A DNA stretch of 64,000 nt from Cydia pomonella. Lineage: Eukaryota; Arthropoda; Insecta; Lepidoptera; Tortricidae. A model generated the notes under the pieces. The model had not been told where the DNA came from, ran no database searches, and worked only from the letters and a program-made list of their open reading frames with translations. Made by a program: the position numbers and the translations under genes. Below, in pieces: positions 42,713-54,643 of the stretch. Each line of letters begins with the position of its first letter. The first letter of the stretch is position 1. The DNA lies in assembly GCF_033807575.1 (NCBI RefSeq), contig NC_084730.1, positions 3,641,986 to 3,705,985 on the forward strand, written 5' to 3'.

Positions 42713-43084
42713 ATTATTATTTTCATGTAATTATACGCGAGCAGCTATTTAGCTGTTGAGCCTATGTCAGTGTCCAGTATTTTCCAGTTCAAAAATTTAA
42801 AGTCGTATCACATCACTAAGTAACATCAGTCTAACTTATTGTTTTTGTTACACCTTGTACGTTACTTGCTCCATTGTAGCAGGATGGTGGCGTATAAGAT
42901 ACATTTTTGTAACTAGTAACTACATACATAAATTATAATACTAAATAGTCAACGGTGGTTAAAAACATTATCATATAGATTTTTAATGATAAACATTATG
43001 ACTGACATTTAACATCTTACATTTTCCGATCTCCGATAAGACTTAATTTGCCTGGAATACTAGCTTGCGAAGAAAGGACACAAT

Positions 43085-43265
43085 ACACACATTCGTCGTA
43101 ACGGAACGGCACGCGAAAACCGTCGCAACAAACCCGCACTGCTAGGGTGCCGCGTCAGCACCCCGATCCAATTTCAAATTTGAATTCCGAACCGCTTCCG
43201 CCTGCAGCGGCTTTCCCTCGCTTTTCTTTTCGGCCAGCGCGTTTGAGCAGCGTCTTTGTTTATTT
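43085..43265. promoter_or_regulatory. GC-rich island, possible promoter or exon
   Basis: Compact CpG-containing block ('cgcgaaaaccgtcgcaacaa', 'ttccgcctgcagcggctttc') in AT-rich DNA. No supported ORF or splice site. Candidate alternative 5' end; weak. Confidence 0.25.
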
Positions 43266-43609
43266 TACAGTTTCTTCTTGTTTTTTTTTTTTATAATATA
43301 CTGGCTGCTGAAACCTGATTCTTTAACTGATTATGCCAGCTACGGCTGTCATTTTCTATGAAACATGGAGTTATTGACAGGTATTTTAGAGTGAAAAATT
43401 GAAAAATATCATCTATATGTTAATATAGTACATAGTTATTTTTACTCTGTGGCTGACATGCTGCTATCATATTTAGCTGTTTCCGTTAATTTTATATATA
43501 TTTATATGTATGTCTATTTGTATTCCTTATATGTGTATGTTTATTCACTGTAATTGTGTGTGTGAATGTAGGCTTCATAACGTTTTAGCAACACCTACTG
43601 TTTCGATTA

Positions 43610-43685
43610 ACTTCTCTATTGCCTCTACCCAATGGTTGTCTGGAAGAGATCACTCTTTAGCGATAAGACCGCCTGTTGTCTGCCT
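43610..43685 (+). mobile_element. LINE 3' UTR fragment
   Basis: 'ggttgtctggaagagatcac' then 'tctttagcgataagaccgcc'; reverse-complement relative of 27250-27400. Confidence 0.65.
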
Positions 43686-43989
43686 CTTCTATGAAATTAT
43701 GGCGTTAACTTAACACTTGCAAAATGCACAGGCTGGGCTATCAAAATCGTTGCTAACTTAGCTTGATCTGACTCTATGCTTAAAGGTTACCCTTCTCCGG
43801 ACATAGACAACACCTCAGTACAGTCAGTACCCATGGGAAATCGGAACTGTACGAAACTAAAAATCATTTCCCCTATATCTTTGTGATGCGTGCTTTTTAT
43901 GGGCGGACAGTTACGTCATTCCATATTCAAGTTGTCAGAGAATAGCGTAATAACACAGAATAAGTAATATTTAGTACTATCCTACAGAA

Positions 43990-44155
43990 AAGAAACTTCC
44001 TACAAAACCGAAGTTTGACAGCGATTCAGGGGCGAATCGTGCTATCCCTTAATAATGTACGGCACTATCCCTATCGGCTGTTTAGGGTTGTCAAAATTCA
44101 TGTCATTATCTTATCTATGGGTGCACGCAAAGGGACGTCAAGTTGTGCGAACTCT
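43990..44155 (+). repeat. Repeat shared with 34689-34850
   Basis: Same order of conserved words as in the first copy; function unknown. Confidence 0.7.
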
Positions 44156-44536
44156 AACATTTGCTCGGAGCAATGCTGAGCCGAACGGAGGCGAGAATGA
44201 CCGAATGCTGCCGTTTCTCCCTCCCTGGTAATAATAAGGCTGTAGGTAAAGAAACAAGTAAACAATTTAAAAAAACACTACAGGTACTATAGATTTTATG
44301 CGTGCATTTTGCTATTTGAGATTCAGCTAAAAATGGTAGTCTATTTAATTCATACGAGCCATAAAACCCAATCGATTTACGGCCCATTCCATTAATTTAA
44401 ACTGAGTTTTAGTAGCTTGGCTTGCATATAATAAGAATACAATACAAATATACAAAAAAAACGGTAAAATCATAACCCTATGACCCCTGATAAAATATAT
44501 ATATGAAGTGCTGCGAAAATACCCAACTAGTTTAAT

Positions 44537-44686
44537 TTTAAGCCACGTATTCACTATAACAATTTTTATTTAGAAACACGGTTTATAAGCAATGTTTCGA
44601 AATAAGTACCATACATTTTCCGATAAACATTGTTTACCAACACTGTTTATAAACAAAATTGTTTATAGTGAATACGCGCCCTAAGC
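44537..44686. mobile_element. Palindromic MITE
   Basis: Left 'gccacgtattcactataaca', right 'gtttatagtgaatacgcgcc'; inner 'cggtttataagcaatgttt' against 'aacactgtttataaac'. Confidence 0.8.
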
Positions 44687-45957
44687 ATTCGATTTGGAAA
44701 ACGGTAATGTTTTAACTAGTTATATTTATGTTTGACATTGTCTTAAAAAAATAAATATCATATGTACGAGTTGGTAAATTACAAGAAAAACTGTGTGTTA
44801 GGCAATATATTTCAGTACTTCAGGTACGTAACTCAATATTTGAGATTTAACTGAGTAATGGACTTTTTTAGTAATTTATGCAACTGTTTATTAAATTAAA
44901 CAGCAGCACAGAAAACTGCAGGATTGCCAATCTACCAACAACTAAAAAATAATACCCCGAAATCGAGAGAACATCTATTTCAGTTTACGCTTTAACCGTT
45001 CTTCATTCTTATCAAAGCAGTCTAAAATTGAAATAGACATATTGTAAGAGCACACTCGACAGTTCAAATTCAACATCGACACCCCTCTTACGTCAAAAAT
45101 AAACCAACGTAAAGATAACTCATATATCATTCCTTGAACAACTTAACGCAAACTTTACTCCTTTGTGTTGTAACAAAGGAACGTGGCTAACCGAGGAAGA
45201 ATATTAAAATTATTATCCAAAAATCTGGCACCGATGCAGAAACGAAACGGAATTTCGCCCGCGAAAAAAGACTTTGACAGCGAAAAAGGCGGGAAAGGAC
45301 CCCCATTACAGACAAGTGACGCCTCGAACCTGCTTAAAACTAAAAGAGCTTATATTTATTGGATTTTTGGAAGATATGTGTCTGTTTCGTTATGAGAGTA
45401 CTCTTGCCCGCCTGTATAATTGGAGTAGAAAGATATGGCTAAATTTTAATAACTTTCCTGAACAAGTTATGGGTTCCAGTGTATATTAGGAGTAAGTGTT
45501 GTTATTTATTTGATCTTGAACGCAAAAATGGTCGTTAGAAATACAAGCCTCTGCCCGCGTCTTCGTCCGCATAGAAGTTTCTAATAACTCTTTTAACGTT
45601 TTCATTCCCTTTTCAAAAAAAAAGTAATGAGCGGAAACGGAGGCAACGGACTGAGCGGACCGGGGTAACAAGGTGACATGGAATTCCAGTCTTATTCAGT
45701 GGAAGCACATGTATGCATCATTGCGAGCTAAGCGGACTCTGAAGATCAGGTTCCGGCTTTCGGAGTCCGAACGGAGCTCACGTGGAAAGCGAGTTAAGGG
45801 TTGACATTTAAAATAATCCTTCCTTTCTACAATATTTTCAGAGTATATATTATACATTTCAAGGTCGAAGTTTTAGGCCCATGTTAGGCTGTACGTTATC
45901 TGCCAGAGATCTATATAACGGCAGTGTTATATAGATAGCACTAAAGTAAAACATTTG

Positions 45958-46372
45958 TAAAAAATCGGCCAAGAGCATGTCGGGCCACGCTCAGTGTAGG
46001 GTTCCGTAGTTACTCTTCCGTCACAATAAGCTAAACTGGAGCTTAAAGTATAGTAAATTGTTAACCAAGGGATAAAACGGTACCTTTCACTCGAGTTAAA
46101 CAAATAGGCAAATTTGCATAATCAGTACCTAATTAAAGTAAGTCTTTTTACTATGAAGGGGAAACTTTTTGCGATAACTCAAAAACAGCTAAACTGATCA
46201 TGTCCGCTATAGTTTTCATTTAATGTATTTCTTAAGCTCCACTTCCACGATTTTTTTCATATTTTTTGGACCTATGGTTCAAAAGTTAGAGGGGGGGGGC
46301 ACATTTTTTTTTCTTTCGGAGCGATTATCTCCGAATATATTCACTTTATCAAAAAATGTTTCTTGGAAACCC
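45958..46372 (+). repeat. Truncated copy of the 40897-41596 repeat
   Basis: Matches the first 400 or so bp of 40897-41596 almost base for base, then stops after 'ttgaaacccc'-like sequence. Confidence 0.85.
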
Positions 46373-46627
46373 CTCGACCGATTAAAATCTGTCTGTATCA
46401 ATAGGTTTTCATTTCAAAGTATGATCCCAACTTTGCGCATCTGTGTGATCATACGTAAGAACTATCAAGACTCCCTCCCACCCCCTTGTAATAAAAAATA
46501 ATTATAGTCCTACCCCCTTCCACTTAATCATCGTACGTAATAAATGAATGGCTTAGGCATGAAAATGCACAGATATCGGTCCACGGGGTTAGAAAGAGAA
46601 CTTCAAAAATCTGAAGAATATTCTACA

Positions 46628-47040
46628 TTACATTCTGTGGAATGTGCTGCCTATTCCGCTCAGACAAGCACAATCTGTTGCGTCGCTCAAGGTTAGGTTG
46701 AAGAACTGTGGTTATCTGACTGCAGTGTATAATTACTAATTATTTTCCACTTTTTTCATTCTTTTTTTTTTAGATTAATTTCCCTATTACTTTTTTGTGT
46801 AATATATGTATGTTTATCCTATAGATTTTGTATGTATTTGTATCCTCTACTTTCTAGTACCTTGTTGTACATGTTGCTGCGTTTGTCACCCTCTTCTCAC
46901 TCTCTCCTCTCATCTACTGGAAGGTTAACTGGAAGAGATCCCTTGAAGGGATAAGTTCGCCTTTGTACTTAGCTTTTCCTAATTGTAAGTTCCTTTTATT
47001 ATGTATTTTTGTACAATAAAGAGTTTACTACTACTACTAC
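46628..47040 (+). mobile_element. 5'-truncated LINE 3' end
   Basis: The frame at 46635-46740 reads LWNVLPIPLRQAQSVASLKV then RLKNCGYL, the typical W-N-x-L-P ... S-x-x-S-F/L-K end of a non-LTR polyprotein, followed by a 3' UTR with 'ggaagagatcccttgaaggg', AATAAA and a (tac)n tail. Confidence 0.8.
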
Positions 47041-47099
47041 ATTGAAGCAGCTAATACGGTCGTGCATTTCATGAGATTTACGAGTACTTTAACGCGTCA

Positions 47100-47290
47100 C
47101 GTCTAGTGTTGAGTGTTGGTTCAGACTTTAAGACTCGAGTCCTTTCAGTCCTCTGCTTTAAAACGCGACTCAGTTTTTCAGATTCTTATAATTAAGTCTA
47201 AACTTCAGTTCTCTTCAACTTGTTAGGGACCCGAGTCTTGTACAGACATGAGTCCTTTTCAGAGAACTCTCATTTTTTATAATATCATTT
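47100..47290. repeat. hAT-like fragment ('tagtgttgag', 'gactcgagtc' motifs)
   Basis: Begins 'tagtgttgagtgttggttca', like the left end of the hAT element at 59376, and continues with 'aagactcgagtcctttcagt' motifs shared with 61291-61650. Confidence 0.45.
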
Positions 47291-47643
47291 GACTTTTTTT
47301 TTCGCTTGTAGTCATTGGTGTGAGTCAATCGGCCCTCGCTAGAATTACGGGCGGCCGGTCGCTCTTTGTTTCGTAGGTACTGTCTATTGTTGTGGTTATT
47401 GGTGACTATGTAGTAGCATTTTGGTGAGACTGGCCCCCGATGTTACGGGCGGCCGTGTCCGAAATTTTCAAGTTTTCGCCTTGATAGGCGGCGCTAAAAG
47501 TGCGATCTATCTGGTAAGTTATGTTTCTATGTTTTGTTGAAGGTCTTTAGTGTGTCTATTACATATTTAATATATTTTATAAATGAGTCTAGCGTGTCTT
47601 CTTTTTCAATTATTTGTTTTATGTTGAAGGGATCTATGCTTTT

Positions 47644-47862
47644 CATTTGACATTTACCAGTCGCTTTTCGGTGAAGGAAAACATCGTGAGGAAACCGGAC
47701 TAATCCGAATAAGGCCTAACCCTCTTGGTTGGTAGGTCAGATGGCAGTAGCTTTCGTAAAAACTAGTGTCTACGCCAATTATGGGGATTAGTCTCCAAGC
47801 GGACCCCAGGCTCCCATGAGCCGTGGCATAATGCCGGGAAAACGCGAGGAAGATCAAGATAA
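47644..47862 (+). mobile_element. SINE family A, headless copy
   Basis: Central and 3' parts only: 'accagtcgcttttcggtgaa', 'tagctttcgtaaaaactagt', 'gctcccatgagccgtggcat'. Confidence 0.85.
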
Positions 47863-48102
47863 TTAACATTTCAGAAGAATCTGTCGATAGAGGTGAACAG
47901 CCGGACATGCGAAAGCATTTTTGCCCAAGCAGTAACAAAGACACTTCGCTCTCTCTTCGAATTCGCTCAGTCAATAAAGGCGCAGTGTATGTCAATCCGC
48001 CAGTCGTTAAAATGGATAACGTGGATTTTCTGCCTTTGATTTATAAAATGGCGATGTCTCGGTTTGGGACGAGGTTTTTCTTGTCATAAAGTTGCGTTAG
48101 AA

Positions 48103-48404
48103 GCTTTGGTGGCCTAGCTGTAAATGTGACTGAATCGAAAGTCGCGGGTTCAAAACCGGGTCGTGCGTTTCTTGGAGCGTACGAAATATCGTTTGATTTT
48201 TAATTTTCGGCTATGGACTACTCCCAACAAGGCCTAGTTTCCCTGTTGGGAACAACTGTCGTTATCCCAAGAAGGCCTAGTACCTAGTATCTGTCGCTGT
48301 CTTAAAAATTAGTGCCTGTGCCAATTATTAGTATTAAATTTCACAGCTGACCCCACGCATCAAGTAAACCGTGGCAAAATGCCGGGAAAACGCAGAATGA
48401 TTAT
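48103..48404 (+). mobile_element. SINE family A, diverged full-length copy
   Basis: Head 'ggtggcctagctgtaaatgt', B box 'cgggttcaaaaccgg', 3' part 'aaaccgtggcaaaatgccgg'. Diverged with internal expansion. Confidence 0.75.
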
Positions 48405-48590
48405 AAAAAATGAGCAAAAAAATCATCCATTTGCCTAAACATTCGTGTTTCTTCTCTTAATATGGCTAGTTAAATGCAATTGAGACAACGGACGGTCGGA
48501 CTCTAGCGCGCCTAGAGTGCTTACAGCATCGGACTATTCTATTTATTATCTATTAAGCCCTTTTATTCTGAGTTAGAGTATGTCTCTTAA

Positions 48591-49922
48591 CCCATTCATT
48601 GCCGAAGACGCGAATTCGCGTCCTATGTATGTGTAATCGTAATGCCGAGGACGCGATTTCGCGTCCTCGAGTTATTTGTTTTTTTTTTGCTAGAAAACAA
48701 CTGTACTTAAATGCTGATACCAAAATGTTACTTTATTTATGAAGGATAATATTATACTGTTGCTGGTTTTTGGATTCAGTGCATCTGTAATTTTCATAAT
48801 TCTTATCTCGGATGCCGAAGACGCGAATTCGCGTCCCATGTTATGTGTAATCGTTATGCCGAGGACGCGATTTCGCGTCCTCGAGTTGTGTTTTTTTTTG
48901 CTAGAAAACAACTGTACTTAAATGCTGATACCAAAATGTTACTTTATTTATGAAGGATAATATTATACTGTTGCTGGTTTTTAGATTCAGTGCATTTGTA
49001 ATTTTCATAATTCTTATCTCGGATGCCGAAGACGCGAATTCACGTCCGATCGTAATTCCGGGGTCGCGATTTCGCGGCCTCGTTTTTTTACTAGAAAACA
49101 ACTATTTATTTATTTTTTGAAGGAGAATATTATACTTCGGTTTTTGGATTCAGTGCATTTGTAATTTAGAAAAAATAGTTTTTGCTAGAAAAACACTTAT
49201 TTAAAAAAACTTATCCCGAGATGTAATTTTTAAAGACAAATTGTATACTGTTACCGGTTATTAAAATAAACACATTTGTAATACTCAACATTTTCATTTC
49301 GGGTGAAGCGGAGGCGGATTCCCGTCCATTATGTTTATATTAGGTAATTGTCATTTACCTTTTATCGCGAAAAATATTTAATGATAGTAATTTAATCATG
49401 TGCCATATACTTTATAAGTGATTGTGGCAATTAATAATACAAACTACTAAAATAATTTAGATACGCAGACATGTTTATGTCCAGGGGTACTAAACATTTT
49501 CGACTGTATATTTAACTATAATAAAATGGGTTGCATTTAATATTTAATATTTTTGTCCATTATCTAAACACTTGCTTTAAACACTTTCTTTAACTTTTAT
49601 AATCTTACTAAAAACCATTAAAAACTCATATACGTCTGAAGTATACGGCCGTCGCGTCTATACTGAATACGTTTTCGACAAAAACTGTTTTTTAGGCGCA
49701 AAAATTTCACTTACGATGCCGAAAACGCGAAATTGCGTCCTTGACAACGTAATGCCGCGGACGCGAATTCGCGCCCTTGAAATAGGTTAACCTAATGCCG
49801 CGGACGCGAACTCGCGTCCATGAAATGTTAACGTAATGCCGCGGACGCGAATTCGCGTCGTCGCGTGGAAGGCGGCGGCACTGCGTGATGAGTAAAAATA
49901 TGAGGCGTCGGCAATGAATGGG
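48591..49922. mobile_element. piggyBac-like non-autonomous element with palindrome series
   Basis: Inverted ends CCCATTCATTGCCG / CGGCAATGAATGGG, flanked on both sides by TTAA (48587-48590, 49923-49926), the piggyBac signature. The 1332-bp interior has no transposase. It carries about ten copies of a 16-bp palindrome, GACGCGAATTCGCGTC or close variants, near 48608, 48649, 48823, 48866, 49030, 49062, 49727, 49759, 49804 and 49843, grouped toward both ends, and a tandem unit of roughly 200 bp in the left half ('ctagaaaacaactgtactta' at about 48693 and 48901). Confidence 0.88.
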
Positions 49923-49926
49923 TTAA

Positions 49927-50100
49927 TTCAGTGTGCCGCTTGGCAAAGGCCTTCTCCAGCTCTTTCCATTGGGGTCTGTCGTGGGCCACCCCTCTCCAGT
50001 TCGGGCCTGCTGTGAGTTTGAGTTCATCCTCTCATCTTGTTCGAGGTCTCCTCTGGCTCCATGTGCCACCTCTTGGACACCATTTGTTATGATTTTTCCT
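49927..50100 (-). mobile_element. LINE C-terminal fragment
   Basis: Minus-strand frame reads NWRGVAHDRPQWKELEKAF then AKRHT, the W-R-x-x-A-x-D-R-x-x-W tail of a non-LTR polyprotein. It abuts the right TTAA of the piggyBac-like element. Confidence 0.7.
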
Positions 50101-50305
50101 CGGACTATTACTGCGGTTTAATAAAGAGAAGAGCTTTTGATCCCACCGGTAATGCTCATGGCAGCCAATGTGTTAAAACATTTACTGCACTTGGCGTACA
50201 GGGAGTAATAGACAATATTCCATCCAAGGGTGTAACGAATTTCTCTTTTGGTAAACAAAAACATTGTGAGGAAACCTGCACTTTCTAAAATTTATTAAAT
50301 TATGG

Positions 50306-50636
50306 AAACCTCTTCTTCCTAGCGTGTGTCCTGGCTTATTGCCACTGTTCATGGGAGATTGGGGTCCGCTTGGCAACTAATCCAAATAATTAGCATAAGC
50401 ACTAGTTTTTAAGCTAGCAACTGCCATCTGACCTTCCAACCCAGAGGGTAAACTAGGCCTTATTGGGATGAGTGCGGTTTCCTGACAATGTTTTCCTTCA
50501 CCGAAAAGTGACTGGTAAATATTGAATGATATTTCATACATAAATTCCGAAAAGCTCATTGGTACAAGCCGGGGTTTGAACTCACAACTTCCAGATTGCA
50601 AGTTGCATGCTCTTACTGTTAGGCCACCAGCCCTTT
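50306..50636 (-). mobile_element. SINE family A
   Basis: Reverse complement, head to tail complete: 3' part 'ttcatgggagattggggtcc', centre 'gacaatgttttccttcaccg', B box 'ggggtttgaactcac', head 'gctcttactgttaggccacc'. Confidence 0.85.
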
Positions 50637-51017
50637 ATAATACTATGTCATACAATTAATTAAATAAGTTTATCTTAAAACATAAAGGTCTTCTCAGTCA
50701 TGAACATACATCGGGGTTATTGTTGCGGGAATGTTTTACGCTAGCTGAAAAATATAAAAAAATAAATAAATAAAATAAAAAGTCATTTATTGTCGCAAAA
50801 AATAAATAAATAGTACATACAGCAAGCAGCAGCAAACATTATTGACTAATCGTTTTGACTGAGCAACTTATACTTAATATGTAGAAACTGTAAAAACCGA
50901 TACTATTTTAACTATTCAATGCACATTTGGAGCTAACTAGAAATTTAAATTCATAGTTTGGTAATTATTTTACAACATGGTTATTTTTTTTGTATAGCTC
51001 ATTATAGTATCTCGCTA

Positions 51018-51185
51018 CTGGGTGAAGGCCTCTCCCCATGTTCTCCACAGCTCCTGTTGTTGTGCTATTTCTGGCCAGTTACTGAAGGTGTCTAAGTCGT
51101 CCCGCCATCTCTGTCTGGACCTGCCACCTCCCCAGTTATCTTGCGGCATCCACTTGGTGGCTATACTAGCCTACCTATCCGGAAG
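51018..51185 (-). mobile_element. LINE reverse-transcriptase C-terminal remnant
   Basis: Reverse-strand relative of 6385-6645: 'ggtgaaggcctctccccat', 'tgttgtgctatttctggcca', 'cggcatccacttggtggcta'. Confidence 0.7.
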
Positions 51186-51283
51186 TTATAAATACACAAA
51201 ATCATTCATGCAGCACAAATCCCGATGCATGGTCACGAACTCCCCTGCTATCACTAGGTTAGCATGATCGCTAGTGAATAGTT

Positions 51284-51500
51284 TAGTTTGAGATATGAAT
51301 GGTGCATAATTTTTTGGCAAAAATTTCTTTTATGGCACAAGTTTTTATCGCTGTACTTTTCTTTCCACATGCAACTAAAACTCATTGAGATAATTATAAA
51401 AACCGCAAACACAATTAGGTTGCGTTGTTTTATCACAGAGCTCCTATGGCCACCTCCTGTCTCCATCATCAGATCATCGGAAACCGGGAAGTGGGTCAAA
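51284..51500 (-). repeat. Interspersed repeat ('acagtcagcgataaaagc' family), reverse copy
   Basis: 'ttatcgctgtacttttcttt', 'cacctcctgtctccatcatc', 'aaaccgggaagtgggtcaaa' are complements of the plus-strand copies. Confidence 0.7.
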
Positions 51501-52425
51501 TTCAACTTGCAATATTTGTCTCGTACAAACATACATGGTTACATTGCAGTTGTTTTACAAAAGTACAAAACAATATAACTCTGGTCAGGCTATGGTAATC
51601 AATATCCACATACTGATAACAATAAATAATTTAAACATGTATATAGTTGTAAACGAACTAATAAAAAAGTAATAGAAAAAAAATACCACGTCAAAATTTT
51701 TCATCCACTCGCTCCAAGAACGGTGGCCCCAGATGCACTATTTATTAAATTAATAAAATAATCCAAAACATCCACAAAATTTTAAGATAGTTTTCGTAAC
51801 GTTTAGACAAATATTTGTAAAATATAATAAATGAAAGTGAGTATGGAATGGAATTTTCAGTGATTATTGACGTATATCAGTAATGTCAAAATTTGCCCAG
51901 GGCAATCTTCATAAAAAAATATAATCTTGTGCCAACATATAAAATAAAATAAACCAAAAATCGATAATTCTATACGATTATTCCGAAATAAAAATAATCG
52001 GATAAAGAAAAGAAAGCATAAATGTCTTCAAACCACGTGGAGCGGCAAGGTCGAATTTATGTTTTCAACTTGTCAAGCGCGGCGTGTGATAAATTAATTC
52101 TACGGGCCGTTATCGCGATCTATGCTAAGGGAATTCATACCTTATGTGCGAAACGTAAGGTCGAGTTTCTTTCGCGGTAAAGGCCCACGCATAGTCGCCA
52201 GCCCAGGCAATATATCTTAAGCCGTGTACTGCCCGTGACAGTTCGTAAACAAACTGGAGCTACCGCAACAAAGGATCTCTGCCATTTTGCAACGTTAATA
52301 CACAACACGAGCCAACTTTGAGCTCAGCCAACGATTGTTTTTTCCGAAATACCAATCGTAATAAATGCATTGCCACTTTTAATAAGCATTCAATGCAAAT
52401 AGCGGTCTTAATAAGGCTCACTTAC

Positions 52426-52560
52426 CAGAAGAAAACAACACGGTGTCGCTTGGTACTGTGGAGTCATCTGCACATCTTGCACATATCGATCACAGTCTTG
52501 CAGTTCTTAAAAACACTAAGCTAAAAAGGAGGTTAGCACCAAAAATCTCAAACAGTCATT
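52426..52560 (-). promoter_or_regulatory. Possible distal first exon (strong donor), maybe of Pknox
   Basis: A textbook minus-strand donor, TTCTG|GTAAGTGAG, ends an exon at 52426. Upstream, to about 52.9 kb, the DNA becomes GC/CpG-richer as expected of a promoter. A short frame beginning MTPQYQATPCC could start here but is not recognised, and its phase 0 does not fit Pknox exon 1 directly. The extent to 52560 is nominal. Confidence 0.3.
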
Positions 52561-52639
52561 TATCAATCACAAGTAACGCGAGATAGAATAAAATAAACAG
52601 CTTTTTATTACAAATACAACACGAGCACGTTATGTGATT

Positions 52640-54580
52640 AACTATCAAAATAAAAATAGTGGCAGACGCTCCGTCGACGGTCGAGCCACTGTCTGTCTGC
52701 CGTGCTGTCAATATTCGTCAAAACGAAAATGGCGACACCCTCGACAGAATACGATCAGCACCGGCCTGCCGGCTATCGGCCTCCTTTTCTAAACATAGCG
52801 AATGAAAAGGATGGATGCCCGACGTGTTGTCTTCAACCCGAACGAGCTGATTTGTGATGTCACGCCCAGCGGCGTAACGTTTGCGTAATTAAAGGCTCAT
52901 GACGGCTCTTAAACTCGTTTTAATAGCGTTAATTTACAACTATTTCTTAAAATAAGGTCACCGGTTGAAATTGTCCATCATACAACAGGTTGACGCAATG
53001 AAAAGTGTCTTTGTATTCTGATAATTTGTCTCTGCGCAGGCTAAGCCCGTCCCACCACTCAATATCTGTCGGGAGAGCGCCTCCTACTTTTTCTTATTTT
53101 ATTCGTGTCTATTTTTTCAGACGTTCATCTCGACTGCATTAATCTGGTGCAGTCCCACTGCAGTTTGATTAATAATCAAGTTAAGGCTTTGCTCTCTTTG
53201 AAAACTCGTTTGCTGATGCCCACGATAAAAAGGTTGTTTTATTTATTTTTGCCCAGTGCCCTATACGTTTTCTAATACTAATCGTGTTTAAATTAGGAGT
53301 ACGAATACTCTAATTTACTGACGACCTATCACAAAATCTTCTAATAAATGATTACATTGCCTTATATTTCGCCTTTGATTCAGTTTAATCGGGTGATTCT
53401 TATCTAAAGAAGATTACAGGGTTTCAATTAACGAGCTCTTTGAAAAACGTGATATCTATTACCTTTTGATTACGCAATCAATTGATAAATAGGCTGATAA
53501 TGTTATGATATTTAATTATTTTATATAACTTTAATAGCCAATAAACTGGCAAAAATATTATTTAACGCATTATCGGTAAGTACCGGCTTCTAAATTAAAT
53601 TCAAAATTACAGCCGACAATTTATAAGATACTTATTTATGATCGATTATGACCCGATTAATTACGTGTAATCGAAATCATGTATGCCAACATTTCGGAAA
53701 AAAAAATAGTAAAAGTTAATTAGTTATTATAGTCTGTAAGCCATTTCCGCTGCATTAAAAAAGCGGCACGAATGGTTATCGAATTATTGTCCCATATAAA
53801 ATTTGAATTCCGCGCCTTTTTCTACTGAGAAAGTTATCTGACAGACTACAAATACCATTTTAAAAAATCATGTAAATTATGACTAAAAGTATTTTGTGAC
53901 GAATTTTAAATGAACGGTACAAATTATATTTTTCTTTTAGAGTTATAAAATAATATCCATTGTAATAATGACGAAATTGGAAATTTTTGTCATATATTTT
54001 CCAATACAGCGCCATTGTCTTGGTGACAGACTGATTAGGTTTCAAAACGGTGCTGTGTACTTATTTCGTAACAAAACCTACCAAATGTCCAGTATATTAT
54101 TAACTTCAATGTCACGGTATTAAACCTTATAATATTGTCAATAGAATTCAAGTAAAAATACTAAATAGCGTACGTTTGAATTGAAACTCTTCGAAAGTGT
54201 TTGCGTCATTTTTGTTGTAACGAAAATGCAGTTTCAGAACGTAGACTGGTATTGCAAGCGTCCAAAAACTAAAAAAAACACTTTTAGTTCAACTTTAAAG
54301 TGATAATATGCGTATTATTACTAATAATGTCTTTAAACAACTTTTCCTTATTGAAAATAAATAGTATAATTAGTTATCGCTATAGTAATCGCTGTTAAAA
54401 TTAAGATAATAAAGTTTAGATAAAATCTTAATTTGCCCTGGCAGCCCTAATTTCCGCCCGTTATTTTTCGAACCACAAACGAGGATTCCAGCTGTCGAGC
54501 CTGTCGATTTGTGTCCGAGAATTTGCGATATCTTTACTTATTTTAGTTTTTGGTCCTTTTATTAATATAATCACTCAATA
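52640..54580. promoter_or_regulatory. Putative divergent promoter interval
   Basis: Lies between the minus-strand donor exon and the importin start codon. The 52640-52900 part is CpG-rich ('acgctccgtcgacggtcgag'); 53000-54430 is AT-rich with no repeats or ORFs that I recognise. Importin-proximal sequence at 54450-54580 is presumably the 5' UTR. No TATA or initiator can be assigned reliably. Confidence 0.35.
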
Positions 54581-54643
54581 ATGTCTGAAAAGAATCATAA
54601 TTCGCGGTTGTCAGCTTACAAAAACGCCGGTATCGGAACTACT
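54581..54643 (+). CDS. Kpna: Importin-alpha exon 1
   Basis: ATG context 'caataATGtct'. 21 codons ending GIGTT at donor GTAAGT. Start chosen because MSEKNHNSRLSAYKN is the conserved type of importin-alpha N-terminus and no upstream in-frame Met is close. Confidence 0.9.

Noticed and set aside
48600..49880. Regularly spaced GACGCGAATTCGCGTC repeats, considered as a CRISPR-like array
   Set aside because: Spacing is irregular, intervening sequence is itself repeated, the genome is eukaryotic, and the TTAA/14-bp inverted ends show a DNA transposon.
52729..52860. Plus-strand frame MATPSTEYDQHRPAGYRP.. (43 codons)
   Set aside because: Short, in a CpG-rich stretch where stops are rare, with no splice donor, homology or codon evidence.
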